DNA of 64,000 nt from Eutypa lata (GCA_022661535.1 JAKULF010000007.1:3038001-3102000); one strand, 5' to 3'. Positions 34,604 to 47,378 are shown, counted from the stretch's first letter. Numbers and translations are program-made. Notes: generated from the letters alone by a model not told the origin.

Positions 34604-34784
34604 CCTTATCGCTTACCGGGGGCTACGCCTCGTAAGTGGTCGATGAATAGTTACCTGAGATATTGTATTTTTAGGAGTCCAGACGCATACACAGACCACC
34701 AACTAAGAAAAGGTCTGATAAGGAAGCCGAAGCCTTCACCCACGATGCTGGGCGGATTATTGTACCTAGCACTAAGTAGATAAG
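34604..34784. promoter_or_regulatory. three GATAAG elements upstream of glutamine synthetase
   Basis: GATAAG, the core of AreA/NIT2 sites (HGATAR), occurs at 34604-34609 (minus orientation), 34717-34722 (plus) and 34779-34784 (plus), that is 225-405 bp before the start codon. Chance expectation for a 6-mer on both strands over 400 bp is about 0.2, so three is notable. Binding is inferred, not shown. Confidence 0.45.
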
Positions 34785-37700
34785 TGAACCTAAATGCAGC
34801 CGGGACCGATCAACACTGGAAACAGTACGAGCAGTCACTTTCTAGTCAAAGAATGGTGCCCTGGGTGCATGTAAATGCAGGGGTGGCATTCCCAGGAAGT
34901 ATTCAATGTGGGGTTGAATCTGGATGGTCACGCTTGGGCAGCTGGGCAGGTCAACTGGATCCTGTTCCCTTACCTATTGTCAAGTTGTGCGGTCCCTAAG
35001 GTGGCAGAGAAGTGGGCAATGTGGGATCAAGTGTGGCGGCACTGCAGGACTAGTTACAACAAGTAATTGAGCAATCAGTAGTCAGACTTCCACTTCGCTA
35101 CAATACTTGTACCGACAAAACTACAGTTGCTCAACAAGTACCTACCTACATGTAGTCTACGTAACATATTCGTATTGTGTTCGTGTTATACAGTATATAT
35201 ACTTGTGTATATATGTATTATAGCACCAGATAGTTTGGATGTTTCACAGACCTAATGTACATCAGGGAGAGCCACCATATGTACATAAATGTAAGGAAGA
35301 AAGCAGGCTGAGAGCTTGACCTCATGTGTTCTTCTATACGTCCTATTTAACCTGAATCCCAGCCCAGTTCTGGCCAAAACTGTCTACCCTATGCGGCTTC
35401 GCTAATTAGAAACACCGACTTTCACGTTGATTCCGTTTATTGCCTTAGGCTTAGGAGGTAGTGTATTTTGCCGGTCAAGCGGAGCCTCTTGGATACTGTA
35501 TTACGACCGCCGAATACGGGGGGCTCGTTTTACTCTGTATGTTTGTAGGTACCTACATAGGTAGGTATATGTATGTATCGATCGGCTCCCAAAACTGTTG
35601 TCGTTCAAGACTCAGTAAAAGGAGGTCATACACTACGTACATAGAAAGGCATGTCTACGTTTCACCACATTAGGGGATAATCGACGTGAATGGTTATTTG
35701 CTGCATTGGTACGATCCTTCATGATACACCGCCATTATAATACTACCTATGTGTGTGTAGTAGTCAAGTATTATATTCCAGACTGCGCTTCCCTCATTTA
35801 CATAGAATTCACCCGTCGCCCAACACGCACACACATAATGGGCCAGCAATTGACAATTAGAACGCGTCAAAGGTTACCCAGTGTTTCAAGTGGGCTTTCC
35901 GCATGAGCTTAAGTGACGGCCATACACTATTTACATTTAATACACCATAAGTCTGTATACTTGGAAACCCGAAATCCGGAATAACTCCGCCTTCTCTAAC
36001 TCTAGAGTTTATCTAAATTGAGGCATGTCTATTTTATGAGGTTGAGTGGGCTAAAGCTTCATGAGAAGGAGGGGTTGAAAGGACTTCCCAAAAAAGACCG
36101 TTAGGTAAAAAAGTACATAACGGATAGTTAGCTACAACCTGGGGTACTTCTCCCCCAGCTTTATTACCAACTATTATAGCAACGTTTAACCAACCAACCC
36201 CCGTAATCCGTACATTTCCGTGGGATACTGAAGCAATTTACGAGCGTATTAATATACTATTACCGCGAGAATGACTGGATGCGTCCGAATCTCGGTTGCA
36301 TTATTCATTAGTGTCGGGGCTAGGCCGAAGCCGCCGACGACAATCCGCCATAGCGGGGCGCATACTGTGGGGGACCGATAGTACGGCTGGAACTAATCTC
36401 CATATTCCATCGAGTCATTGTAAGGCGGAAGAATGCGATTCGTTTCATGACAATGAGATTCCTGTCATGAATTCTCTCGCCTCTCCCGTAAGCTTTACGC
36501 CGTCAAGGAAATATGCAAGGGCAAGTGGCGTACATCTTGAGATCTACTAGGACTAACTCATCGAGGAAAAGAGGCAGAGGAAAATACAGGGCCAGATGAA
36601 CTCTAGCCCTACCATGTATCTTTGAGCCAATGAAACCATTCGGAATTATTCAGTACTCTTACTGAGTGGTCGAACACATGGATCCATATATGTACATATA
36701 ATAGGTAAAGAGAGAGGACTAATGGGTTCGGGTTTGTTTGACACGATTCGAGTGCTCCCCATATTGAGGCGGTCCCCTCTGCAGCATCTGTCATTCTTTG
36801 GAACCTCATCATATGTATGGTCAATATCTAGAAAGACTATGTTGTAAGCACGGCAGATGATGTTGTGGTGGAAGCAACAATTCACAATGGTTGGGCATGC
36901 GCGTAACTAACTAGATACTTGCTTACCTACATACACATTAGACCGATCTGGAGCTCCTCCAATGGGTATTCACATAAAACAATCATTGCTTTTGGTACTC
37001 TCGAGTACTAGATCCCTATAACCCACACCCGAGCCCACCTTTCCCACACATGAGGGTAGGGGTCCTGGCAGCGTTGCATACATGTAGGTAATATATACAA
37101 ATATCTATTATCGTAGCATTGTTCCCAATCCAACCACAGCCTTGCCCTGAACCGGGCTCGTCGATATCTATCTCCCACTCTCCCACTAGCACGAGACTCC
37201 AAATTCCCCAGCTGAAGAAGCTGAGGAACCATGTGGTACCGCCATGCAGGACCGAGAGACGCGGCGCCAACCGTAGTCATCTTTCCTTATCAGCATGACT
37301 TGATTGGTTATCGGAGTATATTGCTCATTGTCCTATGACATTTTCCTCGGGTTGGAGGTTATAGTTGTCTTCCGGATTAGTTCTCCAAAAGCCTCCGGGC
37401 CAGAAATCAAATTCTGCACCCCCAACTTGATTAAGAAAAAATATTAACCCCAAATTTAATCGCTCATCGGGCCAAAAGCCGGAAGTTGGCAGACATTTGC
37501 CGGATGAATCTTCGTTCATGGAGCATTTATTAAATGGATTCCACAAGAGGCACGGAATTAAAACTTTCTACCATTACAGGCTGCTGACGTACACGATGTT
37601 GATGCCAGGGGTTCGTTTTGAAATCGGAAAGCAGTTCTATCGACGTTCCTCCCCAGCATCGTTGCAATTCCTTCATCCTCCTTCAATGATAACAATTGGC

Positions 37701-38195
37701 AAACCATTGATAGTTCCACACACACAAAGTCGCCAGCCATCATTTGTAATTTAAAGCCCGGGAGGTATATTAGTTATCTACGTGATGGAGCACGTGAAAG
37801 GATCAATCAGCATTAAATCCGCGAATCAGATGCACGTGGTGAAAGACCCTATTTTTATCATTATCAGGTGCCGATATGTATATAGGTAGGTACTCGTAGG
37901 AAGTTAGGTGAGTCGATTGTTGCATATTTACATATCCAGGCAAGGAAAGAGCGTGAATCATCGGATTCATAGGAGGAAAGAGCCCCTGATACCAAAGATC
38001 TTCTGCATTCAGGCAGCAACTTTGAGACATTCGACAGAATCCAACTCCACATTGAATTTCCTAACCCATTACTACATGTCCTTGGAAACTTCAATTTTCC
38101 AACTCTTAGCTACCTGGGTACATAAGGTGGTTATCAATATCCCAGTAGCGTTATGAAAGCATCCATATAGAGTTCCCAACTGCTACCAACCTATC
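34785..38195. other. long gene-free stretch
   Basis: About 3.4 kb upstream of the disordered-protein gene. Many short open frames occur on both strands but none has protein-like composition or recognisable motifs. A 14-bp perfect palindrome (TGTAGGTACCTACA) lies at 35544-35557. Nothing else is supported. Confidence 0.5.
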
Positions 38196-40340
38196 ATGAA
38201 TTGGACTGAAGGCAACTTGGCCCGCCATTCCCGGGGGAGGCAGCGAAACAAACTTGCAGAGCGGCAGAAACAGCATTTCGCAAAGGCTCGCAACAGCCTC
38301 CTCCACAATGCCACGAAGCAGAGTCCCATGACAATACCCGCCTTTGATCGTGGACATACCGGAGACAGACAGCGTCAGACAAGGGCACCAGGAGTCTCGT
38401 CCAGACACTATTCTGGTCCTTCACGACACGAGTATTCTAATAATCATCCCAAAGAGCATGTTAATCCTAGTTTAGGAGCTACTCTTGACTCCAGGGATCA
38501 CATACATAGTTCTAAAACTAAGCAGATGGAAAGACATCTATCTTCGGAGATGGTCTCCTTTGAAAAGAAGCGGCCGCGAGACTCTGAGCTTGATAGTACA
38601 GATGATGATCACTCCGGTTTACTTCTTGAGAAAAAACGGAGACTGCTAGGTAGAGCGGATTGGGTCGGGCTGAGCATGCAACAACCTCTCGAGATCGTAT
38701 TTCCTGGTCAATGGGATCTCAATGACGGCCCCAGGTGGAGCAAAGCCGTTGAGAATCAATCTTCGAGGAGGACTAGGAAGGTCCGACACTTTGCTAGTCG
38801 AAGTCCTACCGACGACAATATTCAAGGGTTAAATCGCAATCTGGGTTCAGCTAGGCAGCATGATCAGGGGCTGCCCCTGAGAATCCAAATCGGAAGCCAG
38901 GAAATCCAGCCTAGTGCCACTACAGCATCTCAAGCCAGCATAAAACGATATAGTTTAGCACCAAGAACGCTGCATGGGAGTTCGTCCCACTTTCCAGGTC
39001 AACCTCGTCAATTTCCTGCGTCTCGTCCAAGCAAAGACGTATCAGCGACAAACAAATTATATTTGCCGTCGTCAGATCAACTTGGGTATGAAAAGTCGAG
39101 ACAAACCACTAGGAGTCTATCCGACTCTGTAAAAGCACCATTGGCTAACGAAGGACACTTGCCTCAAATTGTCTACTCTTCTTCTGTTATACATGAACCC
39201 GCTCCTCGTCGAGCGAATGATTTCATGGTCCTCCAATGGTCTCCGTCTACATCAGAAAAAGCAGAAAGCATCCAGGTGCAAGTTGGAAAAGAGGAACCAG
39301 TCGTCCCGGCGTCACAGAAGGCAGAAAATGAGATGTGGAAAAGATTGCTTACATCGTCCGATAGAGGCAGCGAATCCATGACTCAAGGGTCTTCGCATGA
39401 TGCCTCTTTAATTGGATTACCTATCAGTCCTGGAGTCAGTGCCTTGCCATCCAATTTAGAGGTTCATCTGCCTCCTCTAGATCCTGTACTCCAACCAAGT
39501 TCCCCTTGGCTATCATCAAGCCCTATAACATCTCGTGGTTCTTTAGAGACAACCTCACTAGCAAATCTATCGAAAGAACCTCTAAATGGCTCTCCTACCA
39601 ACTACCATTCGGAATCATACCCAACTCAAGGCAACACAAACTCATGCAAAGAAGCAGGGAAAGAAATCGACAAGACAACCCAACATCCCCTTTCAGTTGC
39701 TCCAGCCCAGGAATCTCTGGCTCAACCTCCATATGAAGAAGAACAGTACGCTTGGAAGAAGTTTGTTTTCGACTCTGATGAAGACGAGTTAGAGAGCAGG
39801 GCATTCCAAGATGCAGCAAAGCAGGCTGCGTACGAACTGAAACCCTCTGATACGTCTAACAGCACTGATGATTTGAGTTTGATAAACAATATTTCTGCTA
39901 GCGATGGTACCCACACGAATGATTATCAAGACTGCGAGACTGAGGCAACATATGGGACCACTCACACATCTTCCGACTTGAAGTATTCCGATGAAATTTC
40001 GTCAGTGTTAACATCAGATGAAAGCCATGTTGCCACCCAGGGGACGAGTTTTTCTGGTTCGGACAGCGAATCGAGCACTACAGCCAACAACTTAACCAAT
40101 GCTCGCGTTTCTCATAAACCTGCGGTGGAGCCCGGGTTTCGATTCGCACATCCGAAGAAATTTATCGGCAAGTTTGTAGACCCAAAAGCTGGGCTGACGA
40201 CACAAGCGCCCCCTTTCAATGACAAGAAGAGTGGCCGTGGGAAGGGCAAGGGCAAGCAAAGAGCACCGGATGGCAGACCTAACATACGAGAATTTCCAGA
40301 TTTCGATGACGATCCAATCGAAGAGTTTGACTGGGGTTGA
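38196..40340 (+). CDS. large disordered protein of unknown function
   Basis: A single uninterrupted frame of 714 aa. The N-terminus (MNWTEGNLARHSRGR, then ERQKQHFAKAR) is compact, basic and has the look of a conserved block; the rest is Ser/Thr/Gln/Pro-rich and apparently disordered, with acidic clusters such as DSDEDELESRAF and DCETEATYG. Near the C-terminus a second ordered-looking block (EPGFRFAHPKKFIGKFVD) is followed by a Lys/Gly-rich patch (GRGKGKGKQRA) and a strongly acidic end (DFDDDPIEEFDWG). No membrane segment, signal or enzyme motif is seen. The basic patches and acidic tail suggest a nuclear scaffold or chromatin role, which is inference. The length without a stop and balanced codon use make a real gene very likely. 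Confidence 0.75.
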   Translation: MNWTEGNLARHSRGRQRNKLAERQKQHFAKARNSLLHNATKQSPMTIPAFDRGHTGDRQRQTRAPGVSSRHYSGPSRHEYSNNHPKEHVNPSLGATLDSRDHIHSSKTKQMERHLSSEMVSFEKKRPRDSELDSTDDDHSGLLLEKKRRLLGRADWVGLSMQQPLEIVFPGQWDLNDGPRWSKAVENQSSRRTRKVRHFASRSPTDDNIQGLNRNLGSARQHDQGLPLRIQIGSQEIQPSATTASQASIKRYSLAPRTLHGSSSHFPGQPRQFPASRPSKDVSATNKLYLPSSDQLGYEKSRQTTRSLSDSVKAPLANEGHLPQIVYSSSVIHEPAPRRANDFMVLQWSPSTSEKAESIQVQVGKEEPVVPASQKAENEMWKRLLTSSDRGSESMTQGSSHDASLIGLPISPGVSALPSNLEVHLPPLDPVLQPSSPWLSSSPITSRGSLETTSLANLSKEPLNGSPTNYHSESYPTQGNTNSCKEAGKEIDKTTQHPLSVAPAQESLAQPPYEEEQYAWKKFVFDSDEDELESRAFQDAAKQAAYELKPSDTSNSTDDLSLINNISASDGTHTNDYQDCETEATYGTTHTSSDLKYSDEISSVLTSDESHVATQGTSFSGSDSESSTTANNLTNARVSHKPAVEPGFRFAHPKKFIGKFVDPKAGLTTQAPPFNDKKSGRGKGKGKQRAPDGRPNIREFPDFDDDPIEEFDWG

Positions 40341-41501
40341 GGAGGAACATGGAAACTGGCACAATAGAGCTACAAATTCCCCCTTTGACTAGCAGGCCGC
40401 TTATTCGAATTTAAAGGCTGGGGATAAATTTTGGCTGACTAGTTGAGCTCTTGAGGTCATACTAATGGCGTGAGGCTGGCTGGCTCATTCAGAGTAATCG
40501 GTTCTCACTTGGCAATCACTTTGTATTCCTTTAACTAAGTCGTCCCGCTTTCGATAGCTGGTGGAGGACTGTCTGAGGAACAGTGGAGGGATAGTTGAAA
40601 AAGGCTACGATATACAAACCAGCAAAATAGTCTAGCATATTTGCTATAATACAAGAGAAAGGTAGCTCGTATAAATGACCGCATCTTCATCCTCCACTAA
40701 ATTTACTTATTACCGCTTGACGTATATGAAGTGTGGAATATAATTACATTTGCTAATGACCTTGCCTCCATGGAATAAGAACGAAATAATAGATTTGCTT
40801 ACATCTTGTCTACTAAGTAGTTATAACTAGAAGAGAGAGTGACTAAAATATTATTTTATACAGTACCAAGACCAATAGGTAACCTCGTATGACCGGGAGA
40901 GCACCGAAAGTCACAATCAAAAGAAAGATTCGATGTAAAATTCAAGCTTAGCACTAGGAGCTTGGGGTAAGAATCGCCTTGCTCAGACAGCATTTGGGTT
41001 GATGACACAATATAAAAGAGGAGATGAAGGACGACCTCCTACTACTACGACCTTAGAAGTCTCTTACTTCCTAAGACCGAATCGATCTCCGTCTCTGCCT
41101 ATCATATAGGGGACTTCCCCATCTAGAACATATTATTCAATTGAATATTCAAGGAACCACTCTATGAAATGAAGGCTTGTCCTTTGTTGGTACTATACTT
41201 CTTATACATCATGTTAAGGGGTTTGTCAATCAATATACCAATTCACAAGTTTTGCTAAAATCGAAAAGCATCATTATCACCCTAAATATAATGTCAACAG
41301 CTGGCTCTGAATGCATTACCCGTCTAAGATTATATTACATTTGCTACCGCTTATTATCTCCTCACTAGCCATCTTGAGAAGCTAGTAATTCACCCGCTCA
41401 CTTCTATACTCTAGAGCTCGTTATTAACTAGAACCCTCTCTTGGCCGGACTTGGAAAGTAACACGCTATGCTAACTCTTAACGTGTAACACACTAATGAT
41501 T
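40341..41501. other. intergenic between convergent genes
   Basis: AT-rich sequence of about 1.2 kb between the ends of the disordered-protein gene (+) and the membrane-protein gene (-). No gene is seen. Confidence 0.5.
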
Positions 41502-42879
41502 TTACGCAACCTTCATCCTCCCCGCCATCTGCAACCGGGTTTCCAGCAGTGCCAACTTCTCCTCCCTCCAATACAGCACAGCAGCTACGACGGCACCCGG
41601 ACCGAGCACACCCGTGCCTAGTACCACGAACACCAGGGCCGACAGCAGACCCACCACCTCGTCGGCCCCAAGCAGGCGCCGCAGGTCGTAGATCTCGAGA
41701 AGACACCAGAGCAGGCTCGACCCGAAGATTCCGTACAAATCCCACTGGAAGACCCAGTGCAATGCCTGGACCGAGTTCAGCGCCCGTCGCTCCCAACTTG
41801 CCACGAACACGTAGTCGAAGCTTAGTTGCTGCTGCTGCGGGTTGTTGTTGAGTAGTAGCAGTGTGATGGTCGTGCCGGTGTGGTAGAGCACCGAGACGAG
41901 GAAGAGGGCGCTGTAGAGGCGCTTGAGGGGCTGGATGTCTCTTGGTAATTCTGAACTCGCTGCTGCTGCTGCTGCTGCTCCGGCTGTGCGGGCGCTTGGA
42001 GTGGGGGATATAGCTGAGCTTAGGAAGAGGATCACGTTGACATATACGGGGGCGAATTGCCACACCACGATCATGTACTGCGTCATTAGGATGTCGGAGA
42101 ACGGGATGTACATGGCGATGGTGGGGACCAGATACCCCAAGAGCAATGCTGGCAGCAGCGCCTTGGCGTATGATAGGGGGATTTCCCTCCCGTCGGCGAA
42201 GTACGACTTCCCCGCCGAGGCCCAGATGTACGCGGTGAAGTAGAGTGGGCAGACGACGGCGCCCCCGACGAGCTGGTAGACGATTGCCCACATTGATGTA
42301 CTGTTCTGACTATTAACATAAGTGGTAACTGATGACCGAGAAACAAAGCAATATAAAATCTTCGGGGATAGAAATAAACTCGTCTCCTAACATTATGTGG
42401 TGTGCAAGATCAACAACAACAACATGTAACAAAAAGAGGGGCAAGTACTAGCTAATGTTAGGTACTACTCACAAGCTCAAGACCCTCCACCGATTCCTAC
42501 CACGACAAGCCTCGGTGCCGAGAAGACCCACCACGGCGGCGAAGTGGACGAGGAGGTAGCTCTGCTGGAGCCTGACGCCATGGTCCCAGCCGGCCGCGCC
42601 CCCGATGAACGCCGCGGCGAGCTCGGTCAGCAGCCAGTCGGCGAACCCGTTCCCCGTCCACTCCGACTTGAGGCGCGTTCCGTTCGGGAACACCCTCGCC
42701 TGGACTTCCGCGAGGTGCGTGTCGAAGACGCCAGCCGCCCCCGGCTCCGCCCTCATGGTCCACCATGACCCCCCTGATATGGCGAGCAGGAGGAGGGTAA
42801 AAACGGTGGTTACGGGCCAAGGGCGGGGGGCTGGGGCCGCTTGGAGGAGAGTAGCCGTAGGGGTGCTTTTCTTTGACAT
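41502..42879 (-). CDS. polytopic membrane protein, function unknown
   Basis: Two exons (42879-42473 and 42300-41502) join in phase to about 401 aa; the acceptor used (GAACAG) is the one that keeps the frame. Hydrophobic segments: TTVFTLLLLAISG near the N-terminus, an amphipathic segment, LLVHFAAVVGLLG, WAIVYQLVGGAVVCPLYF, ALLPALLLGYLVPTIAMYIP, QYMIVVWQFAPVYVNVILFL, LYSALFLVSVLYHTG, and two more before the C-terminus, giving 7-9 passes. A run of eight alanines and a run of four glutamines are encoded by triplet repeats (GCT-type near 41959-41978). It resembles fungal membrane proteins that are sometimes found next to secondary-metabolism genes, but I cannot name the family, and there is no biosynthetic core enzyme nearby. 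Confidence 0.68.
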
Positions 42880-44294
42880 CTTGGGAGATATGGCAGTTTT
42901 ACTTCTTGTCTTTCAAATCTCTATTGCAGTATTGGAAAGCGTATATAGCCGGTGATATATATGCCACGGTTTTGTTGGTTGCTTCTTGAAGTATCAGTTC
43001 TAGTAATACATACGTATCACGGACGTTGACTTTATACTAGTACCATATAACCCCTATGGGCGGTAAAGAGAAAGAAATCTAGTAGTATGGAATCTGTCTG
43101 TAAACACAAGCACACGACATGCTTCTTAACTGGTAGATGAGTGGATATTCAACTGTGCCGTCCACTAGGGATCCATTGGGCTCGGCATGGATCAATGGCC
43201 GGGGATAGTAAATGACAGCAGGTAAGCAATTGAATGTAGTTGTAAATGCAGTAGTTTATGGTATACTATATATGCATTTTGAGTGCAACTTGGAATGATT
43301 ACAAGAGTAAACATGACTATTTAGGTAAACATATGTACGCAATTGCTTAGGAAGGTAAACCCTGGAAAAGACAAGACGTGCATCTACTACATTTTATTGA
43401 CCGATGTAAGGGACTTTGTGAGCGCATATTCCTCCCATCCTCAATTAGGTAGAGAGCAACGCTGTCAGGCTGTATAGAACTGGCACTAGTCAAAGATGCG
43501 CATATTCATTTACTACTTGAAAATGTGATTTGGAGTCTTGAGAATTGTTGCGAACATGAAACCCGGGTAATTCGGTGCTTCGGGTCGTTCTTTCGGACCG
43601 ATGACTACGGCTTTGTTACTGTAGGTACTTTAAGAGTATAATAAGAGACCTCAATGAGTCCAAAAAAGATTGGAGGTACTCGAATGAATAAAGGTAATTG
43701 AAGGCATAGAATGACATAATGAATGCAATGAGTAGGTAAGCTATTAGTCTAATCTAAGGTTGAAAGCACTTCGTATGAATGCAAGTGATCAAGAGATGAA
43801 CGGATGGATGGATTACCCCTAACCAGCGTAGCATAGCAGCGTAGTACAGACATCTGACAGATCAGAGTGGCTGTGCATTCCTTCTAGAGCGCTAATTTCT
43901 TGTATGTACAGTAATAAACCACGCTTAGCTATGCCTAAAAAACACGTAAGCCACGAGTCAACAGCCACTAACTACGAAGCATTCCGTCAATTAAACCTGG
44001 AACACTTTAACATCAATTAATACGAAGTCCGTTCAACATCACCAAATTCTACGTACATCAGATCGCATCCATCAATGGATCCTAGTTCATCTAATCACTT
44101 GAATTCTTATTAAGAGACACCCAAAACATTACCTCATATAATCGACTTAGAACAAAAAGCGAGCCTTCCGGATCGGTCCTTTGACCTGACGAGACCCGAC
44201 GTCGCCGGGCCTCCCTGTGAAGATAGACACCTAGAAAGGAAAGGCACCAAACGACGCCCGTATTACATATATACCATCACCAGCTCCCACCAAG
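42880..44294. other. divergent intergenic region
   Basis: Lies between the starts of the membrane-protein gene (-) and CDC50 (+), about 1.4 kb. No gene is seen. The part nearest CDC50 becomes C-rich just before the ATG, as a leader often does. Confidence 0.5.
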
Positions 44295-45314
44295 ATGGCC
44301 GACGACAGCCCCCCCGATAGTATCGATCAATCCAAGGAGAAGAAGAAGAGCAGAAGACCAGCCAACACCGCCTTCCGCCAGCAACGGTTGAAGGCATGGC
44401 AACCGATCCTCACCCCCAAGACCGTCATCCCGCTCTTCTTCGCCATCGGCATCATCTGCGCCCCCATCGGTGGGTTACTGATATGGGCTAGTGCCGGTGT
44501 CAAGTACTTCTCCATCGACTACACCGACTGCTTCGGTTCCGCGCCCACGGACGCGCCCGGCCCCATGGACGAAAGCCTGATCGACTCAGCGTGGGATGAT
44601 AACGACACCGTCACGGCGAGCTGGCAGCGCTTCCCGGAAATAAACCACACCTACGGGACGTACGAGGTCAGCGGCCTGACGCGGTGCGTCCTCAACTTCA
44701 CCACGCCCAAGCAGCTGAAGGCCCCCGTGCTGTTCTACTACAGTCTCGAGAACTTCTACCAGAACCACCGCCGCTACGTCCAGTCCTTCTACGCGGAGCA
44801 GCTGCTCGGCGACGCCGTGAGCGCGTCCGGCATCAAGGATTCCCTGTGCGAGCCCCTGGAGTTCGACGAGGATCACGATCAGAGGGCCTTCTACCCTTGC
44901 GGCCTGATCGCCAATTCCATGTTCAACGACACCTTCTCCCCGCTCGTGCTCCTCAACGTCCCGGGCGAGTCCGGCGGCGTCGAGGAGCGCGCCAGCGACA
45001 ACGAGACGTACATCATGTCCGAGAAGGGAATCGCGTGGGAGTCGGACAAGGAGCTATACGGGAAGACAAAAATCACCGACTACGACTCGATCGTTCCACC
45101 CAAGTACTGGCAGATACGCTACCCCGACGGTCGCTACACCGAGGAGCACCCACCGCCCGATATTAGCGAGGACGAACACTTTATGGTGTGGATGCGCACG
45201 GCCGGACTGCCCGACTTCAGCAAGCTGTACGCCAGGAACGATACGAACCCCCTGGTTGCGGGTACCTACTCGCTAGAAATCATCGACAGTAAGTAAACGA
45301 ATTAATCTCGCGAG

Positions 45315-45358
<44 letters not shown>

Positions 45359-45679
45359 ACAGTCCACTAACATGCCTTGTCTTACCTAGATTTCCGGGCC
45401 GACCAGTACACGGGCAAGAAGAAGATCCTCTTCACCGAGCTGTCCGTTATGGGCGGCCACAACAACTTCCTGGGGATCCTGTGGCTGGTGGTGGGCGGGT
45501 TCTGCGTCGTGCTCGCCGTCGTCTTCCTCATCACTAACTTCATCAAGCCCCGCAAGCTCGGCGACCACACCTACCTGTCGTGGAACAACGCCCCGCCGTC
45601 CGCGGCCGCCAAGGGCAAGGGGAAGGCTGCCGGTCCGGCCTCCGGCGGCGGCGCCATGGCCACCGGTCGCGACATATAG
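44295..45679 (+). CDS. CDC50: CDC50/LEM3-family phospholipid flippase subunit
   Basis: Two exons (44295-45288 and 45390-45679) join in phase to about 427 aa. Seen: a cytosolic N-terminus with PANTAFRQQRLKAWQPILTP, TM1 near 46-68 (FFAIGIICAPIGGLLIWAS), then the family's large exoplasmic loop with IDYTDCFG, LENFYQNHRRYVQS, CGLIANSMFNDTF and GIAWESDKELYGKT, four cysteines able to form the two conserved disulfides, several N-glycosylation sites, VMGGHNNFLGILW and TM2 near 358-382. Known: Cdc50/Lem3 proteins are the beta subunits of P4-ATPases and are needed for their ER exit and for aminophospholipid flipping. The tail after TM2 is Gly/Ala/Lys-rich. The intron carries a long AC microsatellite. 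Confidence 0.95.
45317..45354. repeat. (AC)19 microsatellite inside the CDC50 intron
   Basis: Thirty-eight bases of pure AC repeat within the 101-nt intron at 45289-45389, between the donor and the acceptor region. Confidence 0.95.
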
Positions 45680-47378
45680 GAGACGACGACGTCCCGCGCG
45701 CCACGGCTGATGAAGAAGGGAAAGAAGAAGAGGCAGGAGAAGGGGAAGGGGAAGGAGATGGAGATGGAGATGGAGATGGAGATGGAGATGGATGAGGGGG
45801 AGCGGAAAGGGGAGGAGGAAGGAGACGAGGGTGATACGGGGTTAAGCTCGTTTTTGGAGCTGGATCTGGGATCGAGCCTAAGTGATACCATCTCGCCTTC
45901 GCTTTTCATACGGAGGGAAGACGGCGGCGGCGGCGTGTATGATGGTGCTGGCAGCAGCAGTGCTGCCGAGGCCTCCTCGTCTTCTGCCGGCCCTAGCTCG
46001 AGCCGATATCGTGGTGCCCTCCCACTAGAACGACGTCCCCCCGTGACAGGCGAAAGCTCGAGTCAGAGAGGAGATGGATAGAACAGAGAGGACGGATGGC
46101 TTGGGCCGTGTATTGTATGACGGAATGATGGATGGTATTGCATCGGAATCGGCTGTTGTTCTTTCTATTTCTTTCCCCCTGGTTTTGTTGCCCCCCTGTC
46201 CTTTATTTTCCTCAATTTTGAGGGACTGTTTGTTGTACGCTTGCCTACCACCTGCCTGTCCAGACCACTCGACTTATCATCGAGGACCGAAAAAAAAAGG
46301 GGGGGAGAACAGGTACACTTACTTGGCCCCCGAATCCTAAGAGAGAGAGCGAGGTGGGCAAATGGGTAGTTAGTGGCTGATGTTGCCTTACAACATGGTC
46401 TTGTTTTTCTTCTTTTCTGGTGGTCTAAGTAGTTACGGAGTTTCAGGAGTCTGTGCGTGTCTCTCTGTGTCGGTCGCTCTGTTATCATCGTCATAACATT
46501 TACTGGGTAGCCATAGAATGAATGGGTTTGTATTTTTTTTGTGTGTTTGACTCTTGAGTAACTGACTATATATTTTTGGTCTGTGTGTGAATGTGTGATG
46601 AACTTGCTTGCCTGCCTACTTGCTCTTAATGCGATCGTAATATTCCCATATCAATATGTGAGTTGAGCTATTCTATACTATCACAGCGATACTTGTTGAC
46701 AGGTAGTATGTAACTGGCTTCTCCTAACTTCGAGAATACTGACTTCACAGGGGATTTGTCCGTCTACACTTCATATACACATAGTATTTAAACCATCATC
46801 TTTACCACCACTGCACTCTCGACACGGGAGACGATCGTACATTACAGTATTTAGCTAGAAGGCAATCCCGGAAAGCTGCACAGCAGTCGGACTAATTCAA
46901 CGGCAGCTCACTACCTAAAGTTAGGTTAAGTATGTCCCGAGTCACATAGAAACGCCCCAGAGCCTATTTATTTAGTTGAGTACATACGCCTGTAGCATGT
47001 AGCTAGCTACCTAAACTACCTAAACTATAGTAGTTCTTTTTATACCTAATAGCCATCCATCCATCCATCCGTTCATCCGTTCATGTCCATTTTGTCCCTG
47101 TTCATATTACCTAACGTCAGAACCTTGTATAAAATTAAAAAAAGCTCAGATGAAGAATCAATCGATCGATCCCCTCCGTCCGTCCTCCAATGCAACTGAC
47201 TGCCTAAAACACCCTGACGTAAAATGAAAAGGAGAGCTAAGCAAGGCCAGTCAATCGTAGTCCAACCAGCTCATATACTGGCGATGATGATGATGGTGGT
47301 GATGCTGCTGCCAAGCTAGCCTCCTATCTATCGTACAAGTACATTGTTCTGCTTCGCGTGCGCCTCGTGCTACTAGGA
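45680..47378. other. intergenic between convergent genes
   Basis: About 1.7 kb between the ends of CDC50 (+) and the histone-chaperone gene (-). It holds purine-rich repeats, a CCAT tetranucleotide run near 47053-47069 and AT-rich unique sequence. An open frame at 45710-46081 is judged non-coding. Confidence 0.5.
45754..45792. repeat. GGAGAT hexanucleotide repeat
   Basis: About six to seven copies of GGAGAT in purine-rich sequence right after the CDC50 stop, probably in its 3' UTR. Translated in one frame it gives an alternating Glu-Met run, which I do not take as a gene. Confidence 0.85.

Noticed and set aside
41428..42291. 287-codon minus-strand frame overlapping the membrane-protein gene
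   Set aside because: Arg/Pro/His-rich out-of-frame reading. The other frame encodes regular membrane helices and splices in phase.
45710..46081. 123-codon frame with a Glu-Met run after CDC50
   Set aside because: It comes from a GGAGAT microsatellite and purine-rich 3' UTR-like sequence, with no motif.
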